From Anaeramoeba ignava (Eukaryota; Metamonada; Anaeramoebidae): a stretch of DNA of 64,000 nt. The notes below the pieces were generated by a model, which searched no databases, was not told the origin of the DNA, and worked only from the letters and a program-made list of their open reading frames with translations. A program made the position numbers and the translations under genes. The stretch spans positions 181,531-245,530 of the forward strand of contig JAPDFW010000097.1 in the NCBI GenBank assembly GCA_028826165.1, read 5' to 3'. Below, piece by piece: positions 10,144-22,100 of the stretch (positions are counted from its first letter, which is position 1; each line of letters starts with the position of its first letter).

Positions 10144-13100
10144 ATGCAACCTCATTATCTTAATAAACATATTGCTTCCAGTCCATTATTTCAAGCAAAA
10201 ACATTTGAAGATAAATCTAAAGCATGGGTTGGAATTAATAATAAGAAATATAGAAAACAAAATCAAGTTTCATATACAACAGCACAAAAACTTGATATGC
10301 CCCCAGAACATTTAAGAAAATTAGTCAGAGATCATGTAGATTTAACAGAAAAAAAATTTAGAACTGATAAAAGAATATAACTTCTTTTTAAAATTTTAAA
10401 ATATATAAAATTATATATAAAATTATTTAAATTATTTATAAAATTAATTATAAAATTAAATATAAAATTATTTTAAATTATTTATTAACTTTTATATAAA
10501 ATTATTTATAAAATTATTAAATATATAAAATTATTTATAAAATTATAATATATAAAATTATTAATAAAATTATTTATAAAATTAAATATAAAATTAAATA
10601 TAAAATTATTTATAAAATTATTATAAAATTATTTTAAAATTAAATATAAAATTAATTATTTATAAAATTATTTATAAAATTATTAAAATAAAATTATTTA
10701 TAAAATTATTAATAAAATTATTAATAAAATTAAATATAAAATTAAATTATTTATAAAATTATTTATAAAATTATTTATAAAATTAAATATTAAAAAATTA
10801 AATATAAAATTATTTATAAAATTATTTATAAAATTAAATATAAAATTATTTATAAAATTAATTATAAAATTATTTATAAAATTAAATATAAAATTATTTA
10901 TAAAATTATTTATAAAATTATTTATAAAATTATTTATAAAATTATTTATAAAATTATTTATAAAATTATTTATAAAATTATTTATAAAATTAAATATAAA
11001 ATTATTTTATTTATTTTTATTATATTTAATAAAATTATTTTGGGAATATATTAAAGGCCTTGGGAAGATGTTAGAGATGTTCCAGTTATTTATCACGTAA
11101 ATGGTGCAATCACTTTTATAAATAAAGTTCCACGAGTTATTGAACCAATATATAGATCACAATGGGGAACAATGTGGATCATGATGAGAAGAGAAAAAAG
11201 AGATCGAAAACACTTTAAAAGAATGAGATTTCCTCCTTTTGATGACGAAGAACCACCATTAGATTATACAGATAACATCATAGATTTAGAACCACTTGAA
11301 CCAATACAAATCGAATTGGATGATGAAGAAGATGAAGAAGTTTATCATTGGTTTTATGATTACGAACCACTTAAAGACACAAAATTTGTCAAAGGAACAG
11401 CATACAGAATTTGGAATTTAACAGCACCAATCATGGCGACTTTATACAGATTAGGATCTCAAATTGTCAGCGATTTAAGCGATCGAAATTATTTTTTCCT
11501 TTTCGATCCACCAAGTTTTTTAACCGCAAAGGCTCTCAATTTGGCAATTCCATCGGGTCCTAAATTTGAACCTCTTTATAGAGATTATGATGAAACAAAA
11601 GAAGATTGGAATGAATTTAACGATATCAACAAAATTATAATAAGAAGACAAATACGAACAGAATATAGAATTTTTTATCCCCATCTTTATAACAACAGAC
11701 CTCGTTCTGTGGAAATTAGTCATTACCATTATCCTTGCAATGCATATTTTAAAACAAAAGATCCAACTTTACCTCCATTTTATTTTGATTCCATTATCAA
11801 TCCCATTTCATTCCGAAATGTCGATCCTGTTCCTTCTGAATATGAATCAAAGAAATCTAAATCAAACAAAAAACAATTCAATTCACGCGATGAAATTCTA
11901 TCAGAAGAGGATTTTTTCGACGATGATTTTGTGCTTCCTCAAGATATCGAACCTTTTCTTGAAGATACACCTTTATTCACATCAAACACAACGGATGGAA
12001 TTTCATTATTTTTCGCACCTTTCCCTTTCAATCAGAGATCAGGACGAATGATTCGATGCCAAGACATTCCACTTGTGAAAACTTGGTATCAAGAACGATG
12101 CCCACCAAATCAACCTGTGAAAGTCCGAGTTTCTTATCAAAAACTATTGAAAACTTGGGTTCTCAACATGGTTCATCATCATCACGGGAAACCAAGAAAG
12201 AAAGTCAGTCTTTTGAAGACTTTTCGACAAACAAAATTCTTTCAAACAACAGAAATCGATTGGCTTGAAGCCGGATTGCAAGTTTGCAGACAAGGATATA
12301 ATATGCTTCATTTATTAATCCACAGAAAAAATGTTAATTATCTTCATTTGGATTATAATTTTAATCTAAAACCTGTCAAAACTCTTACAACAAAGGAAAG
12401 AAAGAAATCCCGATTTGGAAACGCATTTCATTTATGCAGAGAAATTCTTCGTCTTACAAAATTAATTGTTGATTGTAATGCACAATATCGTCTTGGTAAT
12501 TTTGATGCATTTCAACTTGCAGATGGGATTCAATATGTATTTTCACATGTTGGTCATTTAACAGGGATGTATCGATATAAATATCGTTTAATGAGACAAG
12601 TAAGTTTCTTTTTTTTTTCTTTCAAAAAACAAATCAAAATTTATTCATTCATTTTTTTTTAATTTTTTAGATAAGAATGTGCAAAGATTTAAAACATTTG
12701 ATATATTACAGATTTAATACAGGTCCTGTTGGTAAAGGTCCTGGTTGCGGATTTTGGGCTCCAATGTGGAGAGTTTGGATTTTCTTTCTTCGTGGAATTG
12801 TTCCTTTATTAGAAAGATGGCTCGGTAATTTATTAGCAAGACAATTTGAAGGAAGAGTCACAAAAGGAATTGCAAAAACAGTTACAAAACAAAGAGTAGA
12901 AAGTCATTTTGATTTGGAACTTCGTGCAGGTGTTATGCACAATATTTTGGATATGATGCCAAAAGGTGTTCGCACAAATAAATCCCGAATTATTGCTCAA
13001 CATCTTTCTGAAGCTTGGAGATGTTGGGGAAAAGGAACCAAAATTATGATGTCAAATGGATTTTATAAAAAAGTTGAAAATATTAAATTGGGTGATTCTG

Positions 13101-16100
13101 TTTTGGGTGATGATAACACTCCAAGAAAAGTTGTTGAGTTAATGGGAGGCAAAGATTTACTTTATAGAATCAAAACAATCATCCCAAATTCAAATTCAAA
13201 TTCAAATTCAAATTCAAATTCAAAAAATGATAGCTTTGTTTGCAATAGCAACCATTATTTGGTTTTAACAACAAATCATAAACCTTCATTAAAAACAAAA
13301 AAGCATTCTATAAAAGTTAAATTTCCACAAGTTTCAGAAGATAATAACTTAGGTTTTAAATGTTTGAAGATTCAATCTAAATGTTTTAAATGGAATTCCC
13401 ATTGGTTTACAAATATGCAAAATTCAAAAACAAAAGCAAAAAAACAAGCTCAAAAAATACTTCAAAGCTTATTAAAAAGAAAAATTTCCGCTCAATTAGT
13501 TCATTTGAAATCAAAAAAGAAATATCAAATTAGAATTTCCAAAAGTCAAAACCAAAAAACAGAACATTTAAATTATGTTTATGGTTATTCAAAAAATTCA
13601 AAATATGAAATGTACAACTCTCAAAATTTAGCAAAATTAGCAGCAGAAAAATTCTTTTTAGAAAAATCAAAAGAAAATATAATTTGGGAAATTTCCGTTA
13701 AAGATTTCTTGAAGTTTCAAAAGAAAAACCCAAAGTTAACTTCATCTATAAGATTATTCCGTTCAAATGAGATTACTTGTTTCCCTCAAAAATCTTATGA
13801 TATGACACAAGTTATTGATTCTCTTTACGAGAAGATGAATATTTCTTTTGTTGATAAGATCAATGAAAATGAAATGGCTTGGTTAATTGGAGTTTGGTTA
13901 GCAAATGGAAAGACAAAAAAGCCTCTCATTTATGCTACTAAAAATATTCAAAGTTCTTTTATTAATCGATTAAGAATTCTTTCAGAAAAAATGGGATTGA
14001 AAATTGTATTTTGTGATGAAGAAATTGAAAATCAAAAAGATGATTATTATCCTTTATTATTATCAACTTGTTCTGGAGATATTATCCAAAACGGAAAAGA
14101 AAGAGCAAATGAAAATTCAAAAAATATATTCACTTCTATTCTAAAGGAATTACAAATTTGGAAGAATAAGAATGTTTCTGAAATTACCATTTCCAATTTA
14201 ACAAATCAATCAAAAGATTTTAGATTGAATTTATTGGCAGGATTTGCTGATAGTTCTGGATATGTATCAGGAAATTTATATCAATTCAAACAAAATTCAA
14301 TATTTCATTTCCAGAAAACAATTTTCTCATTATGTCAGAATGTTGCACGCTCACTTGGAATGACTTCTAATTTAGAAATTAATGAAGAAAAGAAATGGAA
14401 ATCATATAAAGTTTTGAAAAATTTAGAAATGAATATTAGTGAGTTTGGAGTTTGGAGCATTCCTTGTGTTATTTCTTCTAAAAGAATTCACAAATATGAA
14501 TTAAAAGAAAGAACAAATTTATTAGAATTTGAAGTTATTCCTGAAGGATATGGAGATTATTATGGATTTCAAATTGACGGGAAAAATGAAAGATTTATTT
14601 TATATGATTCTTTTATTGTGGCACATAATTGTTGGAAAGCGAATATACCATGGAAAGTTCCAGGTAAATATTTTTTTAATTTTATTTTAATTTTATTTTA
14701 ATTAATTTTATTTTAATTTTATTTTAATTTTTATTTTAATTAGGTCTTCCATCAGCTATTGAAAATATGATATTAAGATATGTTAGATTAAAAGCAGATT
14801 GGTGGACAAGTGTTTCACATTATAATAGAGAACGTGTACAAAGAGGAGCAACAGTTGATAAAACAGTTATTCGTAAAAATCTTGGCAGATTAACAAGACT
14901 TTGGTTAAAAAGAGAACAAGAAAGACAACATAATTATTTAAAAGATGGGCCATATATTTCATCAGAAGAAGGAATTGCAATTTATACAACAACAGTACAT
15001 TGGTTAGAAAGTCGAAAATTTTCACCAATTCCTTTCCCACCACTTTCATATAAAAATGATACTAAAATATTGGTAAGTTAATTAATTATTTAAATATTTA
15101 TTCGATTTTATATTGATTTTACATTTATTTAAAAAAAATTTTTTTTAAAGGTTTTGGCGCTTGAAAGACTTAAAGAAGCTTATAATGTTAAAAATAGATT
15201 AAATCAATCTCAAAGAGAAGAACTTGGATTAATTGAGCAAGCTTATGATAATCCTCACGAAGCGTTAAATAGAATCAAAAGACACTTACTAACACAAAGA
15301 ACATTCAAAGAAGTCGGAATTGAATTTCTTGATTTATATTCACATTTAATCCCTGTTTATGATATCGAACCACTTGAAAAAATCACAGATGCCTATCTGG
15401 ATCAATATTTATGGTATGAAGCAGAAAGACGCAATCTTTTCCCGAATTGGATCAAACCTGGAGATACAGAACCACCACCACTTTTGGTTTATAAATTTTG
15501 TCAAGGAATTAACAATCTCACAAATGTATGGGAAACATCACAAGGAGAATGCCTTGTTCTTTTACAAACTCATTATGAGGATTTTTACGAGAAAATCGAT
15601 TTAACTTTATTGAATAGATTGCTGAGATTAATTGTTGATCCAAATATTGCTGATTATATGACAGCTAAATGCAACGTGACAATATCTTTCAAAGATATGA
15701 GCCATGTTAATTCATATTCTCTTCCAAGAGGATTGCAATTTGCGCCTTTTATTGCTCAATTTTATGGTCTTGTGCTTGATCTGCTTGTTATTGGCCTGAA
15801 AAGATCAAGCGAATTAGCAGGACCACCACAACTCCCAAACGATTTCATGACATTCCCAGACTACAAAATTGAAACAAAAGCATCCTCTCAGAATTTATAT
15901 GAGATATATTGAGAAATTTTACATGCTCTTCAGATTTACAAAGGAAGAAGCAAAGGATTTAATCCAAAGATACTTAACAGAACATCCAGATCCAAACAAC
16001 GAAAATATTGCAGGTTTTAATAACAAGAAATGCTGGCCACGAGATTGCAGAATGAGACTTATGAAACATGATGTCAATTTGGCACGCGCAGTGTTCTGGG

Positions 16101-19100
16101 AAATCAAGAATCGTTTACCACGTTCAATAACAACAATCGAATTCTCAAACTCGTTTATTAGCGTTTATAGCAAAGACAATCCCAATCTTCTCTTTAATTT
16201 ATGCGGATTTGAAGTACGAATTCTACCCAAAATTCGTGCACCAAATGAAGAGCTTATTAGTCAGGAAGGTGTTTGGAACTTACAAAATGAAAGTACAAAA
16301 GAAAGAACTGCTCAAGCTTTTCTCAAGATTGACGAAGGAGCAATTAAAAGATTTGAAAATAAAATACGTATGCTTTTAATGAGCTCAGGATCAACAACTT
16401 TCACCAAAATTGTGAATAAATGGAATACTGTTCTTATTGGTTTAATGACTTATTTCCGAGAAGCAACAATCCACACACAAGAATTACTAGATCTTCTTGT
16501 CAAATGCGAAAACAGAATACAAACAAGAGTCAAAATTGGACTTAATTCTAAAATGCCCAGTCGATTTCCTCCTGTTGTGTTTTATTGTAATGGGAAAGGA
16601 ACAAAAATAAGAATGGCAGATGGTTCAAGAAAACTTGTTGAAGATATTATTATTGGAGATCGGGTTATGGGAGATAATGGAATAGCTAGAGATATTGATT
16701 CTTTGATGTCAGGAAAATCAAAGTTATATCGTGTTTTTCCAAGAGTTAGTAGAGAAGGTGAAAAAAGTGAATCACATTTAAAAAATCCCAATACGTTCAG
16801 ATATTTCGATAGCGGAATAGTTTGCAATCCAAATCATATTCTAGTCGTACATGTACCTCCAAAATCTGAGATTAAGGAAATAGATATATCATCTCCTGAA
16901 AGAAAACAAGGTTCTTTTTGTGTAAGATATTATGAATTAAAACAGAAAAATGGTATATTGAGACCTGTTGAAGTTGAAAAAAGAATAGGATACGATTCCC
17001 ACAATCAATGCGAAATGTACCACACAAGAGAAGAAGCTTTGAAAAGAGCAAATGAAATTTATTTACGTAGTAATTTAGTGTGGGAAGTTTCAGTCTCAGA
17101 TTATTTGAAATATCAAAAATCTGTTAAAAATCCTGTTCCTTTGAAAATGAGTTACTCAAATCAAATTGCGCATTTCCCTGATTCTCCCAAAATATCCAAA
17201 TTTAAATTAATTGTCAAAAATTGTTTTTCTCTTTGCAGCAAAAATGGAGATGAAGTTACAGATGAAATACTTGAAAATATTTTATGGATAATAGGTTTAT
17301 GGTTGGCAAACGGTGATTGGGAAAAAACTATATTTTCTTTTAATATACAAGAAGTTGAATTGATTAAAAAATTGGAGAAAAGCGCCAAACAAATTTATCT
17401 CAATACAAATACACACAAAAAAGAGGGATTTGGAATTGGAGTTTCTTTGAGCAACTTCCAAAGAAAAAATATTTTGAGAACGATCATAAAGAAATTGGGA
17501 TTAATGAATAAAAACAAATTGGTTGAGGAAAATATAATAACAATGTTTTTACAAGAATCTGTAAGAAATCGTCTAGCTTTATTAGCAGGAATTATCGATG
17601 GAGATGGAAGTCGAAAGGAGAAAGAAGCAATTGTTGTAACTCAATCAGTTCAACATAAGGATATTTTAAGATTAGTTTTTTATCTTTCTCGATCTTTAGG
17701 TTTTCGCACTTTTGATAATCGTTATGTTAAGAAAGATAAGACATACTTACTTAATAAAAAACAAAATTCAAGCATCCCAGTACTAAATGAAATTGGAGAA
17801 GTATATATTTCTGGTGATGTCCACGAAATACCTTGTTCTCTTTCAAAGAAACAAAATATTAATTCAATCACATCGAATAGAAATTTATTTTTGTTTGATA
17901 TTGTTGAAGAAGGATATGGAGAATATTATGGTTTCTCAGTCAAAGAAAATCAATCACCATTATTTTTATACGATAATTTTTTAATTGGTCATAACTGTCC
18001 TAAAGAACTTGGTGGTCTTGGAATGCTTTCCATGGGACATGTATTGATTCCTCAATCAGATTTGAGATTTGCAAGCATGGTTTCACAAGAAACAACACAT
18101 TTCAGATCAGGTATGAGCCATGATGAAGGACAAATGATCCCCAATTTGTTCCGTTATATCCAATCTTGGGAATCTGAATTCATTGATTCTCATCGTGTAT
18201 GGGCTGAATACGCTTTGAAAAGACAAGAAGCACGCAACCAGAACAGAAGATTAACATTAGAGGATTTGGAGGATTCTTGGGATCGCGGAATACCTAGAAT
18301 CAATACACTTTTCCAAAGAGATCGCCACACTTTGGCTTATGATAAGGGATGGCGACTCCGCACAGATTTCAAGCAATATAATGTTTTAAAACAGAACCCG
18401 TTTTGGTGGACTTCTCAAAGACATGATGGAAAACTTTGGAATTTGAATAATTACAGAACAGATGTTATTCAATCACTTGGAGGAGTTGAAGGAATTCTTG
18501 AGCATACACTTTTCAAAGGCACTTATTTCCCGACATGGGAAGGTTTGTTTTGGGAGCGATGCTGTTTGAAAAAAGATACACTTATTCTTTCCTCAAATGG
18601 TTCAAAAAAGGCTGTTCAAGATGTTGTTTGTGGAGATTATTTAATGGGAGATGATTTTCTTCCTCGAAAAGTACTTCGTTTGATTCATGGATTTTCTCAA
18701 CTATATTCTATAAATCCTCAAAATGCAAAACCATATACAGTCACACCAGAACATGTACTTTGTATTGCTGTTTCATCGCAATCTCCCTTTATTTCTTGGA
18801 ATCCTTATTCACGTGTTTGCCGTGTTTCTTGGTTAGAAAATCACTGTGTTAAACAAAAACAATTCAAATTTTTCAATCGCGAAATTGCATTAAATTCTGC
18901 TTATAATTTTGTTGAAGAATTAAAATTCAATCCCAAAGTTAATTTATCAGGTGAAGTTCTGGAAATTACTGTTGAAAAATATGTTTCAATGAGCAAAGAA
19001 TGGAAAAAACATTATGTTGGATATCGTAATTTACCTTCTTCTTCTTCTTCTGAAAATGATATAGATTTAGAATCAATAGAAAATATTAAAATACAAAAAA

Positions 19101-22100
19101 CTATTGAAACACCATTTGAAGTTAGAAAAGCAGGATTTGGAGAATATTTTGGATTTCAATTAGATGGAAATTCTAGATTTTTACTTGCAGATTATACTGT
19201 TACACACAATTCTGGGTTTGAAGAAAGTATGAAATATAAGAAATTAACAAATGCACAACGAACAGGATTAAACCAGATTCCGAATCGAAGATTTACATTG
19301 TGGTGGTCACCAACAATCAATAGGGCTAATGTATATGTTGGATTCCAAGTTCAATTGGATTTAACAGGAATATTTATGCATGGAAAAATTCCAACTTTGA
19401 AAATATCACTAATCCAAATTTTCCGCGCTCATTTGTGGCAGAAAATTCATGAGAGTGTAGTTATGGATCTTTGTCTCCGTGATGATCAAAAGGTTTTATT
19501 AGCTGATGGAAGAAGAGAAAAAGCAGAAAATATTGTAATTGGTTCAAAACTTGTTGGTGATGATGGAAATGTTTGCACTGTTACTGCTATAAACAAAGGA
19601 GTTGCGCCCTTATATAAATTCTCACCAAATCACGATGGTGGTAGCACTGCTCCTGGATTTAGAGAGGAAGATGAGATTGTTTGTACACCAAATCATATAT
19701 TGTGTATTCTTCTTCCTTCACCTTCCATAACTAAAACATCAAATGGCTTCAATGTTAGTTGGGCAGAAATTGATAAAAATTCTGTAGTTATTAAGAAAAA
19801 ATTAGTTAGAGTAGATCCTCAACAATTTGGACTTCTTCCTGATGCTTATGAAAGATGCAAACACTCTGTTGAGAATTATTTTAATTCATTAAAGGAAGCA
19901 AATTGCGCAACCAGTTTAGTACATCTTAAATCTCAAGAGAAATACCAAATCAAAATTACTGCTGTTCCTGAAGGTTCAAAATATAAAATTAGCACTCTAG
20001 ATTTCTCATATGGAAATCATGATAGAGCAGGTGTTCCAACAATGAAAGACTCAAAACTTGAAGCAGAAAAATTATTAGAGAGTAAAAACAAAATGGATTT
20101 GGTATGGGAAGTTTCAGCTAAAGAATTTTATAATTTTTCAAAGATCAAACCATTGATAGCTTCTCAGTGCTCTATGTATCGTTTGCCTCTGTGTTGTAAC
20201 TCATGGAATAATACGAAAAATATGTCAAGCCCTCTTGTTAATTTAGCTCATAAATATTCTCTTCCTTTATCTGATATGGGATGGATAATTGGATTGTGTT
20301 TGAGCGAAGGAAATGTTGTTGACACAAAAATTACTGTAAATCTAAAAAAGGATCAAACAATATTTAAGAGATTGAAGAGAATTACTGAAAAATTAGATCT
20401 TCAAATGATTATCAATGATTTTAAATCTTCTGTGTTACTCTCTATTTTTTCAAAAGGAAAAAACAAATTCAATGAAAAGAAATTTAACAAATTTTGGGAA
20501 ATGATAACTTCTATTGTTTTGAATAGTAACTCAGAGAGATATATTTCTGAAAAGGATATATCATTATTACTCACTACACCAGAAGAATTTAAACTTGGAT
20601 TTCTTGGTGGTTTGATTGACTCTGATGGAGCACTTGTTAAAACAGAACAGAGAAATATATATTACTCAATTTGTCAAGCTGAAAATCATAGTTACATTAT
20701 CAAAATTGCTCAATTAATGGCTAGAAGTGTTGGTTTCCAAGCAAATGTTTCTCAATTTGTCGATAAAAATAAACAATTCCAAAATAATCTGGAATTGCTT
20801 ATTGGAGGATCTACTAAAATATTTGAAATTGATTGTGTTCTTCCAAATAATAGAATAAAAAATTTCCACAAGATCCAACCTTTCAGCAAAAATCCAATGA
20901 GATGGGGATTTAAAATCACACTTTTAGAACCAGGATCTTTCACAGGCTTTCAATGCAACAATAAGAGCAAAAGATTTTTAATGGCTAACGGAACTGTAAC
21001 ACATAATTGTCAAGTCTTCGATCAACAACTCGATGTTCTTGAGATTGAAACTGTTCAGAAGGAAACAATTCATCCACGAAAATCTTATAAAATGAACAGT
21101 AGTTGTGCGGATATCCTTTTATTTGCAGCATATAAATGGCAGGTTTCTCGACCGTCGTTGATGACTGACAAGAATGATTATTACGATGGAACAACATCTG
21201 TGAAATATTGGCTGGATGTGCAATTGCGATGGGGTGATTTCGATTCCCACGATTGCGATCGATATGCAAGAACAAAATTTCTGGATTATACAACAGATAA
21301 CGTTTCTCTTTATCCCTCTCCAGTAGGATGTTTAATTGCGATAGATTTAGCATACAATCTGCATTCAGCATACGGAAACTGGTTTTATGGATTGAAATCG
21401 CTAGTTTCCCAAGCTATGGCCAAAATTATGAAGGCCAATCCTGCTCTTTATGCTCTTAGAGAAAGAATTCGAAAAGGATTGCAATTATATTCTTCAGAAC
21501 CAACTGAACCCTATTTATCTTCCCAAAATTACGGCGAGTTGTTTTCAAACCAGATCATTTGGTTTGTTGATGATACAAATGTTTATCGAGTGACAATTCA
21601 TAAAACATTTGAAGGAAATTTAACAACAAAACCGATAAACGGCGCCATTTTTATTTTCAATCCTCGAACTGGACAATTATTTTTGAAGATTATTCACACA
21701 AGCGTTTGGAAGGCTCAGAAACGTTTAGCTCAACTTGCCAAATGGAAGTGTCTTGGGAAAGATACTCCTGTTATGATGAATGATGGATCAATTAAAAAAG
21801 TGCAAGATGTTATTTGTGGAGATTATTTAATGGGAGATTCCTCAGAGCCTCGCGTTGTTCTTTCAACATCTTCGAATTCAGGATATTTGTTCAAAGTGAA
21901 AACTTTGGTAGATCTTAAATTGCATGGTTTTGGACATTTTGAAACTGAGGAATTTGTTGTGAACCAGAACCATATTTTATCACTTAAATTTGCGAGAACT
22001 TCTGTTGCCAAACCTGTTTATATTCCAGAGGATAATATGCTTGTTCTGAAATATGTTCCTCGTAATAAGAAATTGTTTTATCACCGCGAAGATAATTTGG

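Noticed and set aside
11015-11056. Hidden PRP8 exon reading KLFWEYIK just before PWED
   Set aside because: Spacing resembles the conserved segment, but the residues do not match it and the frame is off by two bases before PWE; too weak to annotate.
18560-18565. Placing the start of intein 3 at the first of the two adjacent Cys
   Set aside because: The second Cys gives the classical CLxxDT start and leaves one extein residue where other Prp8 proteins have Ala.
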